Shown: positions 9,330 to 18,663 of the stretch, piece by piece | Layout of the letters: each line of letters starts with the position of its first letter | How positions within the stretch are numbered: the first letter of the stretch is position 1 | NCBI RefSeq assembly: GCF_003286915.1 | Contig: NZ_QMFY01000001.1 | Location: 310,001-374,000, forward strand | Reading direction: 5' to 3' | DNA from: Pseudochryseolinea flava | Lineage (GTDB): Bacteria > Bacteroidota > Bacteroidia > Cytophagales > Cyclobacteriaceae | DNA length: 64,000 bases | The notes under the pieces: generated by a model | Database searches by the model: none | Told to the model about the DNA's origin: nothing | The model's input: the letters and a program-made list of their open reading frames with translations, nothing else | Made by a program: the position numbers and the translations under genes

Positions 9330-9913
9330 TCGAGATTTGCTTCGCGACGAATAATAAGCATAAAATCGAGGAAGTTCAGGCGGCATTGGGAAACCAGTTC
9401 CGCCTGATCAGTCTCGATGAAATTAATTGCAAGGAAGAATTACCCGAAACACAAGACACGCTAGAAGGCAACGCACTACAAAAGGCCAACTATGTGTTTC
9501 AAAACTATGCAACACCTTGCTTTGCCGATGATACCGGCCTAGAAGTTTCTGCACTCAACAATGCGCCTGGCGTCTACTCCGCTCGCTATGCTGGCCCGCA
9601 AAGAAACAGCGACGACAATATCGAGTTGTTGCTCTCTAATCTCTTAGCACACAAAAACCGGAGCGCGCAGTTTCGAACTGTTATTGCGCTCGTTGGACTA
9701 ACACCAGATCCCTCATTATTCGAAGGCGTCGTAAAAGGTATTATCACCCCTGAACGTCATGGTAGCCATGGTTTCGGCTATGATCCCGTATTTATGCCAG
9801 AAGGACGACAACATACCTTTGCCCAGATGGATCTCGTTCAAAAGAATACCCTTAGCCATCGCGGACTCGCCGTAAAAAAATTAGCTTCCTTTCTCAAAAA
9901 TTATAAGCCCTGA
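9326..9913 (+). CDS. rdgB: RdgB/HAM1 non-canonical purine NTP pyrophosphatase
   Basis: House-cleaning hydrolase that converts dITP, ITP and XTP to monophosphates and keeps them out of DNA and RNA. The 195-residue product has the family start FATNNKHKIEEV (6-17), the catalytic region FADDTGLEV in the 70s, APGVYSARYAG, and HGFGYDPVFMPEG in the C-terminal half. It overlaps the upstream FKBP gene by 4 bp and is followed 26 bp later by udk. Confidence 0.96.
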   Translation: MIEICFATNNKHKIEEVQAALGNQFRLISLDEINCKEELPETQDTLEGNALQKANYVFQNYATPCFADDTGLEVSALNNAPGVYSARYAGPQRNSDDNIELLLSNLLAHKNRSAQFRTVIALVGLTPDPSLFEGVVKGIITPERHGSHGFGYDPVFMPEGRQHTFAQMDLVQKNTLSHRGLAVKKLASFLKNYKP

Positions 9914-9939
9914 TTTCCGGTTCGTAATTTTACGCCACT

Positions 9940-10569
9940 ATGGGCAAACCATTTATCATTGGCGTTACTGGCGGAAGTGGTTCCGGCAAGACACATTTTC
10001 TTAAACAACTCGAAGCATCGCTACCAGAAGGTATGTTATGCGTGATTTCACAAGACCACTACTACAAGCCCATTGAGCAACAAATAATCGACAAACAGGG
10101 CGTCCATCATTTTGACCTCCCCGAGGCTATTGATCGTGAGAAATTTCACGATGATGTAGTGCGCCTGAAGCATGGTGAAACGATCCATAAAAAGGAATAC
10201 ACTTTTAACAACCCACACGCTACCCCCACCTTCATCACATTCAAGCCCGCGCCTGTTATCGTTGTTGAAGGCTTATTTGTTCAGTATTTCGAAGAAGTTG
10301 CCAATGAGCTGGACCTGAAAATCTTTATCGAAGCAAAGACCCATTTGAAGCCTACACGCCGGATTATCCGCGATAACGATGAGCGTGGATATGATTTAAA
10401 CGACGTTCTTTATCGCTTCCAACACCATGTAATGCCCGTCTACGAATCGCTTATCAGCCCCTTGAAAGACACAGCCGATCTGATTATCCCCAATAACAAA
10501 AGCTTCGAAAACGCACTTAAAATCGTTACTTGGGCCATCCGCTATAGACTCACTCAAACAGCGGAATAG
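9940..10569 (+). CDS. udk: Uridine kinase family P-loop protein
   Basis: Pyrimidine-salvage kinase (uridine/cytidine to UMP/CMP) of 209 residues. The Walker A motif is GGSGSGKT at 11-18, the QDHYYKP segment binds substrate, and HFDLPEAID, RRIIRDNDERGYD are typical of uridine kinases. It is in the same direction as rdgB with 26 bp between them. A phosphoribulokinase-like relative is possible, but length and motifs favour Udk. Confidence 0.9.
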   Translation: MGKPFIIGVTGGSGSGKTHFLKQLEASLPEGMLCVISQDHYYKPIEQQIIDKQGVHHFDLPEAIDREKFHDDVVRLKHGETIHKKEYTFNNPHATPTFITFKPAPVIVVEGLFVQYFEEVANELDLKIFIEAKTHLKPTRRIIRDNDERGYDLNDVLYRFQHHVMPVYESLISPLKDTADLIIPNNKSFENALKIVTWAIRYRLTQTAE

Positions 10570-10585
10570 CTCCCGGGCAATTCGC

Positions 10586-10615
10586 TTGCACATTTGAGCC
10601 AAATTTCTACTTTTG
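10586..10615 (+). promoter_or_regulatory. Bacteroidota-type promoter upstream of the small membrane gene and secDF
   Basis: TTG (10586-10588), 19 bp spacer, then TACTTTTG (10608-10615) match the TTTG-N19-TAnnTTTG consensus. The expected RNA start is near 10621, about 25 bases before the ATG at 10647. It could drive the small gene and possibly secDF. Confidence 0.7.
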
Positions 10616-10646
10616 TACCCCGCCCTTGGGCAGGTTTTATCAATTT

Positions 10647-11000
10647 ATGGGAAGAAAGCCACATTTAAGGATTTTTGCACTGATCATCGGTCTCATCACC
10701 GTTGGTGCAATCGTCTTTTCGCAGCTTTTCTATTTCCAAAATTCAGCCCAGGCGAAGGTTAAAAAGGAAACTAAAACGGAGCAACAGGAAGAAAATGAGC
10801 ACGATGATGTCTTCATTTCTCTGCCGTCGCCAAGCCTCCCGTCGTCATCACACGTTATCCTTCAATTAGAATCATTTTGCCTTTTTGAAACGTCTTCTAA
10901 CGACGAAGAAATTTCTGACAACGACACAGACATCCGTGTCCCCGTCACACAATTTTTCCAGACGCTCGTCGGCGCAATCATTTCGCCAAACGCTCCCTGA
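10647..11000 (+). CDS. Small single-pass membrane protein of unknown function upstream of secDF
   Basis: 117-residue product. The ATG at 10647 is preferred over an in-frame TTG at 10626 because the promoter's start point lies at about 10621, which would leave almost no leader for the TTG. Residues 8-30 form one membrane helix. An acidic, Glu/Lys-rich linker (KKETKTEQQEENEHDD) follows, then a Ser/Pro stretch and a C-terminal part with hydrophobic residues. I do not recognise the family. The position directly before secDF (99 bp) makes an envelope role plausible but unproven. Confidence 0.6.
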   Translation: MGRKPHLRIFALIIGLITVGAIVFSQLFYFQNSAQAKVKKETKTEQQEENEHDDVFISLPSPSLPSSSHVILQLESFCLFETSSNDEEISDNDTDIRVPVTQFFQTLVGAIISPNAP

Positions 11001-11098
11001 TCTTCAAACCATGCCGAAGATTTCGATAGGTTGATTTCTTCGATCTATCTGCACTTGTATCTGTATTATTTTTCTTGAATTCTTATTTATAACCCTAT

Positions 11099-14080
11099 AT
11101 GCAAAACAAAGGTCTAGTCGTTTTCCTTTCTGTAGTCACCACGATATGGTGCTTCTACATGTTCTCCTTCACGGTCGTCTCGTACCGTGTGCAATCTAAA
11201 GCGGTGGCAGCGGCTACCGACAAGGATGGCAACATCGATTTATTAAAGAAGCAGAAATACCTTGACTCAGTATGGACTGCGCCTGTATACAACTTCCTCG
11301 GAATTGAGTATACATACAAAGAAGTTAAAGATTATGAATTGAGCCTTGGTCTAGATCTTCAAGGTGGTATGCACGTGACGCTTGAAATTTCACCTGCTGA
11401 CATTATTCGCTCACTCGCCGCTAACAACCAAGATTCAGCCTTCAACAATGCATTAAAAACTGCATCGCTTCAAGCAAAGTCTAGCACGAAAAGCTACAGC
11501 ACACTTTTCTTCAATGCATATCAGAAAGAAAACCCAGGCAGGCGTTTAGCATCAATCTTCAACAACGCTTCTACAAAGGGCATGATTTCCTCTACGGACA
11601 CGGATGCAGATGTTATTGCAGCGGTAGAGAAATCAATCGAAAGCGCTATCTCTCGCTCGTATACGATCATCAGCAACCGTCTTGACAAATTCGGCACATC
11701 ACAGCCTACAGTTCAAATTCTTCCTGGAACAGGACGTATTCAAGTAGAGATTCCTGGTGCCGACAACCCACAACGTGTTCGCAAACTCCTTCAAGGTGTT
11801 GCAAAACTTGAATTCTGGGATGTAGTAGAAGTTGGACAAAATCCACAATTGATGAACGCGCTCGCACAGATCAACAAAATTGTTGTTGACGAGGCGAAAG
11901 CTGCAAAGAAAACTACAGCTACAGCGGCAAGTGATTCTTCAAGCAATGAAAATCTTTCGTCTCTCCTTGGCGCCGACTCAACAGCGACAGGAAATGATTC
12001 AACAGCAACAAAAGGACTTGATTCACTCACCAATACAGACACATCGCCATTGTATGCTTTGAACGTTGGTATGAACTCACTTCGTTACCAATTAAAAGAT
12101 ACGGCACAAATCAACGACATTTTCAGAAAGCCACGCGTACGTGCGCTCATCCCACGTAACATTGGAATCTTCTGGGCTAACAAAGCCGACAAGAATTATC
12201 CAGGAATGCCTGAAGCGCTTGATCTATACTTCTTAGAACTTGGCCGTAAAGGCGAAGCGCGCCTTGATGGTTCTTCAATCACTTATGCGAAAGAAGATAT
12301 CGATGATAAAGGAAGACATGCTGTAAGTATGAGCATGAACGCAACAGGTACACGCACATGGGCAGGGTGGACTGAAGAAGCGGCTAACAAGAATCCGCAA
12401 GGAAGAATCGCGATCATGCTCGATAACGTAGTATTCTCTGCACCGGTAGTAAATACGAAAATTCCAAATGGTCAGTCTGTTATCAGCGGTAACTTCACAC
12501 TCGAAGAAGCAAAAGACTTAGCAAGTGTACTTCAAGCAGGTTCACTTCCAGTACCAACCAAGATCGTAGAAGAAACTTCTGTTGGTCCAACACTAGGAGC
12601 TGAATCCATTCGCAACGGTATCATTTCTATTATCGTTGGTTTCTTGATCATCATACTCTTCATGTTCGTTGTATACAATGCGTCAGGATGGGTTGCCGAT
12701 TTGGCCGTAATTCTCAACTTGATTTTCTTATTGGGTATTCTTGCGTCTTTGAACGCAGCACTTACACTTCCTGGTATTGCCGGTATTCTATTATCACTTG
12801 CCATTGCCGTAGATGCTAACGTGTTGATCAACGAGCGCGTTAAAGAAGATATCAATTCTGGCAAAGGCATGGATGTTTCATTACGTGCTGGTTACAAAGG
12901 AGCATTCACAGCCATCATTGACTCGAACGTTACAACCTTGATCAAAGGATTTGTGTTGTTGGTATTCGGTTCCGGACTTATCTACGGATTCGCTGTTACC
13001 CTGATTATCGGTATCCTCTGTTCGTTCTTCACATCGGTATTCTTTACCCGTGTTATTTTCGAATACTACATTCGCAGAGGAAAGAACATCAGCTTCTCAC
13101 AAGGCTGGTCTAAGAACTTGTTCCGCAGTATCAATATCAACTTCATTGGTAACAGAAAAATATACTACACTATTTCTTCAGCTATCATTGTAGCAGGTAT
13201 CGCATTGGTTTCTATTCAAGGTTTCAACTTTGGTGTTGACTTCAAAGGCGGTCGTACTTATGTTGTAGGTTTCGAAAAATCACTCACGTCAAATGAAATC
13301 CGTGAGACGCTTAGCAAAAACTTCCCTGGATCACTTGAAGTGAAATCTTATGGTGGTAATGCGAAATACAAAATCACAACAGACTTCCTGATCGACGACG
13401 ATTCTGACGATGCTACAGCAAAAGCAGAACAACAATTAACCGGGGGATTGGCGTCATTTGCTGGTAATAAAGCAACGATCCTAAGTTCTTACAAAGTTGG
13501 TCCAACCATCGCTAACGACATTAAGATCAACGCGGTCGTTTCATTGTTGGTCGCTGTTGTATTGATGTTCCTTTACATTCTTGTTCGCTTCAGAAAATGG
13601 CAGTTTGCATTGGGTACAATTGTAAGCTTGTTCCACACTGTATTTGTATTGCTTGCGCTGTTCATCTTACTTGAGCCGATTATGCCATTCACCATGGAAA
13701 TCGATCAAGCTTTTGTGGCGGCTATCTTGACGGTAATTGGTTACTCAATCAACGATAGTGTCGTGGTGTTTGACCGTGTACGCGAATTCCTCGCGGGCAA
13801 GAAGAGCAATGAATCAACTGCGTTCGTTGTTAACAATGCCTTGAACGATACCTTAAGTAGAACACTTATCACCGGTATGTCGACGATTTTCGTAATCTTG
13901 ATTCTCTTCATCTTTGGTGGAGAAAGTATCAAAGGCTTTACATTCGCGATGTTGATCGGTGTATTGATCGGTACATACTCTTCACTTTGTATCGGTACGC
14001 CAGTATTGGTTGACTTCTCTAAAGAAGACCTCAAGCAACCTGATAACAAACCAACTGCAAATAAGGCTGTAACAGCTTAA
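11099..14080 (+). CDS. secDF: Fused protein-export subunit SecDF
   Basis: Proton-driven accessory part of the Sec translocon; a single 993-residue chain joins SecD and SecF as usual in Bacteroidota. The SecD half has GLDLQGGMHVTLEI near residue 85-98, a large periplasmic region, and membrane helices around 510-640 that contain DANVLINERVKED. The SecF half starts near 660 and shows FGVDFKGGRTYVVGF and the helix with GYSINDSVVVFDRVRE. A Ser/Thr/Ala-rich insert (about residues 265-315) interrupts the SecD periplasmic domain and looks lineage-specific. About 12 helices are expected. The gene ends in an intrinsic terminator. Confidence 0.96.
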   Translation: MQNKGLVVFLSVVTTIWCFYMFSFTVVSYRVQSKAVAAATDKDGNIDLLKKQKYLDSVWTAPVYNFLGIEYTYKEVKDYELSLGLDLQGGMHVTLEISPADIIRSLAANNQDSAFNNALKTASLQAKSSTKSYSTLFFNAYQKENPGRRLASIFNNASTKGMISSTDTDADVIAAVEKSIESAISRSYTIISNRLDKFGTSQPTVQILPGTGRIQVEIPGADNPQRVRKLLQGVAKLEFWDVVEVGQNPQLMNALAQINKIVVDEAKAAKKTTATAASDSSSNENLSSLLGADSTATGNDSTATKGLDSLTNTDTSPLYALNVGMNSLRYQLKDTAQINDIFRKPRVRALIPRNIGIFWANKADKNYPGMPEALDLYFLELGRKGEARLDGSSITYAKEDIDDKGRHAVSMSMNATGTRTWAGWTEEAANKNPQGRIAIMLDNVVFSAPVVNTKIPNGQSVISGNFTLEEAKDLASVLQAGSLPVPTKIVEETSVGPTLGAESIRNGIISIIVGFLIIILFMFVVYNASGWVADLAVILNLIFLLGILASLNAALTLPGIAGILLSLAIAVDANVLINERVKEDINSGKGMDVSLRAGYKGAFTAIIDSNVTTLIKGFVLLVFGSGLIYGFAVTLIIGILCSFFTSVFFTRVIFEYYIRRGKNISFSQGWSKNLFRSININFIGNRKIYYTISSAIIVAGIALVSIQGFNFGVDFKGGRTYVVGFEKSLTSNEIRETLSKNFPGSLEVKSYGGNAKYKITTDFLIDDDSDDATAKAEQQLTGGLASFAGNKATILSSYKVGPTIANDIKINAVVSLLVAVVLMFLYILVRFRKWQFALGTIVSLFHTVFVLLALFILLEPIMPFTMEIDQAFVAAILTVIGYSINDSVVVFDRVREFLAGKKSNESTAFVVNNALNDTLSRTLITGMSTIFVILILFIFGGESIKGFTFAMLIGVLIGTYSSLCIGTPVLVDFSKEDLKQPDNKPTANKAVTA

Positions 14081-14097
14081 GCATGTTCGCTAAAAAG

Positions 14098-14130
14098 AAA
14101 AGCTGCTTCGAAAGAGGCAGCTTTTTTTAT
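14098..14130 (+). terminator. Intrinsic terminator of secDF
   Basis: Stem AAAGCTGC (14099-14106) with GCAGCTTT (14117-14124), then a run of T. Loop and stem resemble the hairpin after the permease gene at 5797. Confidence 0.88.
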
Positions 14131-14195
14131 TTTCATCTAACTAACACATGAGAGGCTAATCCAAAATCATATGCGATCAATAAAATGGGGACAAA

Positions 14196-14369
14196 TTAGA
14201 TTTTGCTTTTCGCTTTCTCCGCTTTCAAAATAGCGTCAACATCCAGCGCGCCACATTTGCCACAGCCAGACGCACAACCAGATTTCGCTGTAAATTTTTG
14301 ATAGATCATTTGGGCGACATAATACACCGCACCAATGAAGATTATGCCGATTAATATCTGCTGAATCAT
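14196..14369 (-). CDS. Small Cys-rich membrane protein (FeoB-associated Cys-rich type)
   Basis: 57-residue protein from the ATG at 14369 (an in-frame TTG exists at 14402). One membrane helix covers residues 3-22. The cytoplasmic-type tail has the cluster SGCASGCGKCGALD: three cysteines in a C-x3-C-x2-C arrangement. The size, helix and Cys cluster resemble the FeoB-associated Cys-rich membrane proteins of Bacteroidota, but no feoB is nearby, so the link to iron is only by family likeness. The promoter element lies directly before the ATG, suggesting a very short or absent leader. Confidence 0.65.
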   Translation of the reverse strand: MIQQILIGIIFIGAVYYVAQMIYQKFTAKSGCASGCGKCGALDVDAILKAEKAKSKI

Positions 14370-14373
14370 ATTA

Positions 14374-14381
14374 CAAAGGTA
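14374..14381 (-). promoter_or_regulatory. Putative -7 element of the Cys-rich mini-protein
   Basis: Minus strand TACCTTTG, an exact TAnnTTTG. The ATG at 14369 begins only 5 bp after it, so the transcript would be leaderless or nearly so. Confidence 0.55.
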
Positions 14382-14557
14382 AGCAACACCAGCTAGTAAC
14401 AAATCTGTTCATGGATTTAGTTCACGTTCAAAACCGGACGCCTTTGAGCATGAAGCGAACATTTCCAGAAATCAAAAACCGCTAAATTCTTACCAAATTG
14501 CATATTTCTGTCGTGGCATTGTACTTGGATAACGGACATCTCATAACTTAAAGTACG

Positions 14558-16963
14558 ATGCTCAAAAACTATATCAAGACTGCCTTCCGTAACTTGCTAA
14601 GAGAGAAAGGAAGTACATTTATCAATATCGCTGGACTTACGTTGGGTATCACCAGCAGCTTGATTCTCTTTCTGATCATCACTTTTCATACAAGTTTTGA
14701 TCAAGATCTTACGAAACGCGATCGCATCTACCGCATCGTGAATCAATCCAATGGAAATCAAGGAACAGAATATCAGTCTGGCGTACCTACCGTATTACCC
14801 GACGCTTTTCGCGTTGACTTTCCAGAAGCGGAAGAAGTAGTATTTTTCTCTTACCGTTCCGGCGTGCTAGTGCTCATTCCACAACCCGGCGGAGAATCCA
14901 AAAAATTTCAAGAAGACCGCGGCGTTGTATACACAGAACCGTCATACTTTAAAATTTTCGACCGCGTTGTCAAACAAGGTGACGCCATCAAAAGTCTTGA
15001 CGAACCGAATGAAGCTGTCATCTCAAGTTCATTCGCGAAGAAATACTTCGGTCGCGATGAAGTGATTGGCGAGCTCGTTCGCGTTGAAAACAATGACTAC
15101 AAAATATCTGCCGTCATTGACGACGCTGTGTCCAACAGCGATTTCCCCTTCAATCTACTCCTTTCCTACACGACGATAAAAAAAGAACGAGAAGAGAATG
15201 GATGGAATAGCATCTGGAGTGACGAGCAATGTTATTTCCTTTTGAAAGAAAACGCACAGATTGCTAGTGTAGAAAGTCGTATGGATGCGTTTTCAGTAAA
15301 ACATCTTGGCAAGGACGATCCCGACAAAACCAGATTCTTCACACAGCCCGTTACCGAGTTACATTTTGATAAGCGATTCGACACGTACACATACATCAAA
15401 GCACCGCGCGCCATGCTGGTTTTCATGGGAACGGTCGCACTCGTACTCATTATCACCGCGTCAATCAATTTCATCAATTTATCAACAGCAGAGGCTATCA
15501 AACGCTCAAAAGAAGTTGGCATCAGAAAATCGCTGGGCAGTAGTCGCGCGCAACTCATATTTCAATTCCTCGGAGAAACAACATTCATCACGATCATTTC
15601 AGTTTTTCTGTCACTGGTTATCACCCAAGGATGCTTGTCATTTGTAGCGAACTTCTTAGAACTCGATCTACAAGTTGTATTCGGCTCTAACATGCTGATG
15701 TGGACATTCTTGATTTCAATCACAGTGGTTGTATCGCTGCTCTCAGGAATTTATCCCGCATTTGTAATCTCGGGGTTCAGTCCAGTGCTGGTTCTCAAGA
15801 ATAAGATCAGCAATAAGAATTCCTCAAGCTATCTACTGCGCAGGATGCTAGTCGTTGTCCAATTCACTATCTCACAGCTACTCATCATGCTTACCATTGT
15901 CATAATCTATCAGGTGGACTATTTCAGCAGTAAGGATTTGGGATTCAATCAAGAGGCCATTGTCATGACCTCCGTTTCTACTGAACGTGATCGCGATGGA
16001 AAAAGTAACAGCAACACGATGCGCGTATTGCGAAATGAGATGGAACAAGTTCCTGGAGTTGCGTTGGCTAGTTTAAGCAGCGCACCGCCATCATCAGGGA
16101 ACGTATCAGAAACAAATTTCATTGTAAAAGGTGAACCAGAAACCTATAGTACACAAGTTAAACTAGTAGATAAAAATTATATTGAGCTGTACGGATTAAA
16201 ACTCCTTGCCGGTCAAAATGTACAAGACCTAGACACTACGGTTGGCTTCCTCGTCAATGAAAAGTTTGCACATGTTGCTGGTGTCCAAAATGCATCCGAT
16301 ATGATTGGAAAGGTGATTCGAATTTGGCGAAAAGAATATCCTGTTGTAGGTATCATTCAAGATTTTCACACAAGAGATTTGCACGAGACGATCGAACCTA
16401 CCGTGATGTTTAATCGATCAGATAGTTATGATGTTCTTGCGTTGAAAATCGATCAAAGTAAAGCCGACGACATTTTGAGAGTATTAAAGACAAAATGGGA
16501 AGCCGCGTATCCTGATCAATTATTCAGCTACGAATATCTTGATGAAAGCATTCGCGAAATGTATGACAAAGAAAAAAAGATGTACTCAGTACTCGTAGCA
16601 TTCACGATTATCGCAATTTTAATTGGCTGCCTTGGTCTTTTTGGATTGGCAACATTCATGGCAAATCAAAAAACAAAAGAGATTGGTGTGCGAAAAGTTC
16701 TTGGCGCTTCCGTTGAAAGTATCGTGCTGAGCTTCTCGAAGGAGTATCTAAAACTTATCCTCATTGGATTTCTGATTGCTGCCCCGGTTGCATATTTCGC
16801 TATCGAAGGATTCCTCTCCTTGTTTGAATTTAAGATCGACACCGGACCGGGCATTTTTATCATGGGACTTGTGATCACGGCATTTATCGCGATGTTGACA
16901 GTGAGCTATCGGTCTATCAAAGCTGCTGTTGTCAATCCCGTGCAATCGCTCCGATATGAATAG
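14558..16963 (+). CDS. ABC transporter permease of the FtsX/MacB type (two-repeat form)
   Basis: Large 801-residue membrane protein of the kind abundant in Bacteroidota. It opens with YIKTAFRNLLREKGSTFINIAGLTLGI, typical of these permeases. It then has an N-terminal helix (about 20-42), a MacB-like periplasmic domain, and an FtsX helix set (about 285-420) with GIRKSLGSSRAQL. A second periplasmic domain (about 445-660) and a second FtsX set with IGVRKVLGAS (about 675-795) follow. No ATPase gene is adjacent, so its partner must be elsewhere. Substrate is unknown; lipids, antimicrobials or lipoproteins are family precedents. It ends in an intrinsic terminator. Confidence 0.9.
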   Translation: MLKNYIKTAFRNLLREKGSTFINIAGLTLGITSSLILFLIITFHTSFDQDLTKRDRIYRIVNQSNGNQGTEYQSGVPTVLPDAFRVDFPEAEEVVFFSYRSGVLVLIPQPGGESKKFQEDRGVVYTEPSYFKIFDRVVKQGDAIKSLDEPNEAVISSSFAKKYFGRDEVIGELVRVENNDYKISAVIDDAVSNSDFPFNLLLSYTTIKKEREENGWNSIWSDEQCYFLLKENAQIASVESRMDAFSVKHLGKDDPDKTRFFTQPVTELHFDKRFDTYTYIKAPRAMLVFMGTVALVLIITASINFINLSTAEAIKRSKEVGIRKSLGSSRAQLIFQFLGETTFITIISVFLSLVITQGCLSFVANFLELDLQVVFGSNMLMWTFLISITVVVSLLSGIYPAFVISGFSPVLVLKNKISNKNSSSYLLRRMLVVVQFTISQLLIMLTIVIIYQVDYFSSKDLGFNQEAIVMTSVSTERDRDGKSNSNTMRVLRNEMEQVPGVALASLSSAPPSSGNVSETNFIVKGEPETYSTQVKLVDKNYIELYGLKLLAGQNVQDLDTTVGFLVNEKFAHVAGVQNASDMIGKVIRIWRKEYPVVGIIQDFHTRDLHETIEPTVMFNRSDSYDVLALKIDQSKADDILRVLKTKWEAAYPDQLFSYEYLDESIREMYDKEKKMYSVLVAFTIIAILIGCLGLFGLATFMANQKTKEIGVRKVLGASVESIVLSFSKEYLKLILIGFLIAAPVAYFAIEGFLSLFEFKIDTGPGIFIMGLVITAFIAMLTVSYRSIKAAVVNPVQSLRYE

Positions 16964-16994
16964 AAAATCGTAGTAGTTAGTTGTTATAAATGGT

Positions 16995-17028
16995 AAAAGG
17001 TCTTCGGGAAATCTGAAGACCTTTTTTA
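16995..17028 (+). terminator. Intrinsic terminator after the FtsX-type permease
   Basis: Stem AAAAGGTCTTC with GAAGACCTTTT around the loop GGGAAATCT, followed by T residues. Convergent gene ends at 17042, so it may work in both directions. Confidence 0.9.
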
Positions 17029-17041
17029 TTTCTAGCGTTGG

Positions 17042-17428
17042 TCATTTAGTTTCTTGTGCATGAGATTTTCCACGGCCTTTTACGAAATGAACAACCATGG
17101 AAATCAGAAAGGCTAGTGATGCGAAAAAGCAAACATAGGGCAATCCTTGCTTACCTTCCTTCAAATACAAATATCCAACGAGCGCGATCACAATGCTCTC
17201 GAGCAAAAAAACATATGCCTTAAAATTCTTAATAAGGTGCTCAAACTTATGGTGAAACAAAGTACCAAGCGCGATCAATATTCCGACAATAATAAAGAAA
17301 ATTGAAAACGCAAGTTTGTCCGGGTTCTCAAGTTTAGCTACACCTTTCATGATCACTACAAAAGCAGTGAGGTAGTGAGACACATTTTCAAGAAAGTGGA
17401 GTCGTTGCGTGCGCGCGTCGGTGCTCAT
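17042..17428 (-). CDS. Conserved membrane protein of unknown function
   Basis: 128 residues with four likely helices (about 12-28, 37-56, 68-86, 93-112) and a basic C-terminus. The helices are short and the loops carry His and Lys. No catalytic motif or known family is recognised. It follows the 377-residue gene by 12 bp on the same strand and probably shares its transcript. Confidence 0.7.
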   Translation of the reverse strand: MSTDARTQRLHFLENVSHYLTAFVVIMKGVAKLENPDKLAFSIFFIIVGILIALGTLFHHKFEHLIKNFKAYVFLLESIVIALVGYLYLKEGKQGLPYVCFFASLAFLISMVVHFVKGRGKSHAQETK

Positions 17429-17440
17429 GCTAGATGTACG

Positions 17441-18574
17441 TTAAGCAAAACGCCTTTCGACGAGTTCCATAAATTCATGAAACTCTTCGCTATCGTGATC
17501 CCATGTAGAAGCATATTCTTCTTCAAGATAACGCATTGCCGCTTGGATCGTGTCGAACTGATCTAATCTATCGATCGCTTTGCTGAATAAATCGAAGTCG
17601 CCATGAAACAATACTTTCGTAAACATGAACTTCTGATTGATCGTCAAGCTATCCTTTATGCGCGCAATCTTCGCGAGATTTTGAACGACCGTTGGTTTTT
17701 GTTCACGCACAGGCTCCGATACAATATGATTTTGTCTTGGAACATTGGCAGCCTTAGGCTGATTAACCTTTATCGGCTCTTGCTTGGGAGGCTCAGGTCT
17801 TGGTTGTTCAACCACTTTAGGCGCTTCCACCTTCGGCGGTTCTACTTTTGGAGGTTCTACTTTTACAGGTTCCTGCTTCGGCGATTCAACCAATATGATC
17901 GGCTCCGATTTTGTTTGCGGAATAATTTCGTCTAATGAATTCTTCGGTACATAGAAAGCAGAAGGATCAAATGGTTTCACCGCGGAAAACTTCGCGATGT
18001 AGTCATCAACATCTTCTGGCGTAAAATTCACTTCTTCTAAAATGATATCCAGCACACTGAATGCTTCATTCCCTGAAATTTCTTTCACACCTTTCTCTTC
18101 TAATTTGATCAACATTCGCTCTAGCGGCGCTTTGTTGATCTTTAAGTACTTGATCTCCTCCCGGAACGGTTCCACCTCCAGCTTGTTATTTTTTCCCGTG
18201 ATAATCATTGAATAAAAATCGTACGGGTCGAAAATTACAAGCAAAGCCTGGCTTGTAGCTTTCTTTAAAAGCGGCGCGAAATGTGTTTTATGAATTGCGA
18301 TATGTTGAGAAAGCACGTTGATAAAGTTATCAAGCGCTTCTTTGACGTCGGCGTTTTCGTAATCAAAATAAGGACTCTTCAGTTTTTTTGTTTCTTCCTT
18401 CCAGACTTTGAAGAGTTCACGTACTACAAACAAATTCACTTGCTGTACATTACAGAGTGTGAGAATCTCCTGGCCCGTAATCTTCTCCCGGTCGGCAAAA
18501 AACTTTTTCAACACATTTTCGGCATAGGCATCCCCATACAGGGCAATTGCTTCCAGACTGATCTTTTCGTCCAT
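17441..18574 (-). CDS. Conserved Bacteroidota protein with a proline-rich linker
   Basis: 377-residue soluble protein of unknown function. Residues 1-215 are mostly helical. Residues 225-285 are a low-complexity linker of repeated EPPK/VEPPK/PEPPK units. The C-terminal domain, about 305-377 (starting IKDSLTINQKFMFTKVLF), resembles a conserved C-terminal module I recall from uncharacterised Bacteroidota proteins, with an acidic-aromatic ending (WDHDSEEFHEFMELVERRFA). No signal peptide or helix for membrane insertion is seen. The gene is divergent from the ferredoxin (89 bp gap). Confidence 0.7.
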   Translation of the reverse strand: MDEKISLEAIALYGDAYAENVLKKFFADREKITGQEILTLCNVQQVNLFVVRELFKVWKEETKKLKSPYFDYENADVKEALDNFINVLSQHIAIHKTHFAPLLKKATSQALLVIFDPYDFYSMIITGKNNKLEVEPFREEIKYLKINKAPLERMLIKLEEKGVKEISGNEAFSVLDIILEEVNFTPEDVDDYIAKFSAVKPFDPSAFYVPKNSLDEIIPQTKSEPIILVESPKQEPVKVEPPKVEPPKVEAPKVVEQPRPEPPKQEPIKVNQPKAANVPRQNHIVSEPVREQKPTVVQNLAKIARIKDSLTINQKFMFTKVLFHGDFDLFSKAIDRLDQFDTIQAAMRYLEEEYASTWDHDSEEFHEFMELVERRFA

Positions 18575-18663
18575 GTAGTGGTTATCGGTTTTAATGACTT
18601 ATTTAGTCGGCTATAAAGTTAATGGATATTATGTCACCGCAAACTGCTAAGCAATAACGTTTT

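Noticed and set aside
17441-18574. TonB-like protein from the proline-rich linker
   Set aside because: No N-terminal membrane helix and no TonB C-terminal motif; the repeats are only a linker.
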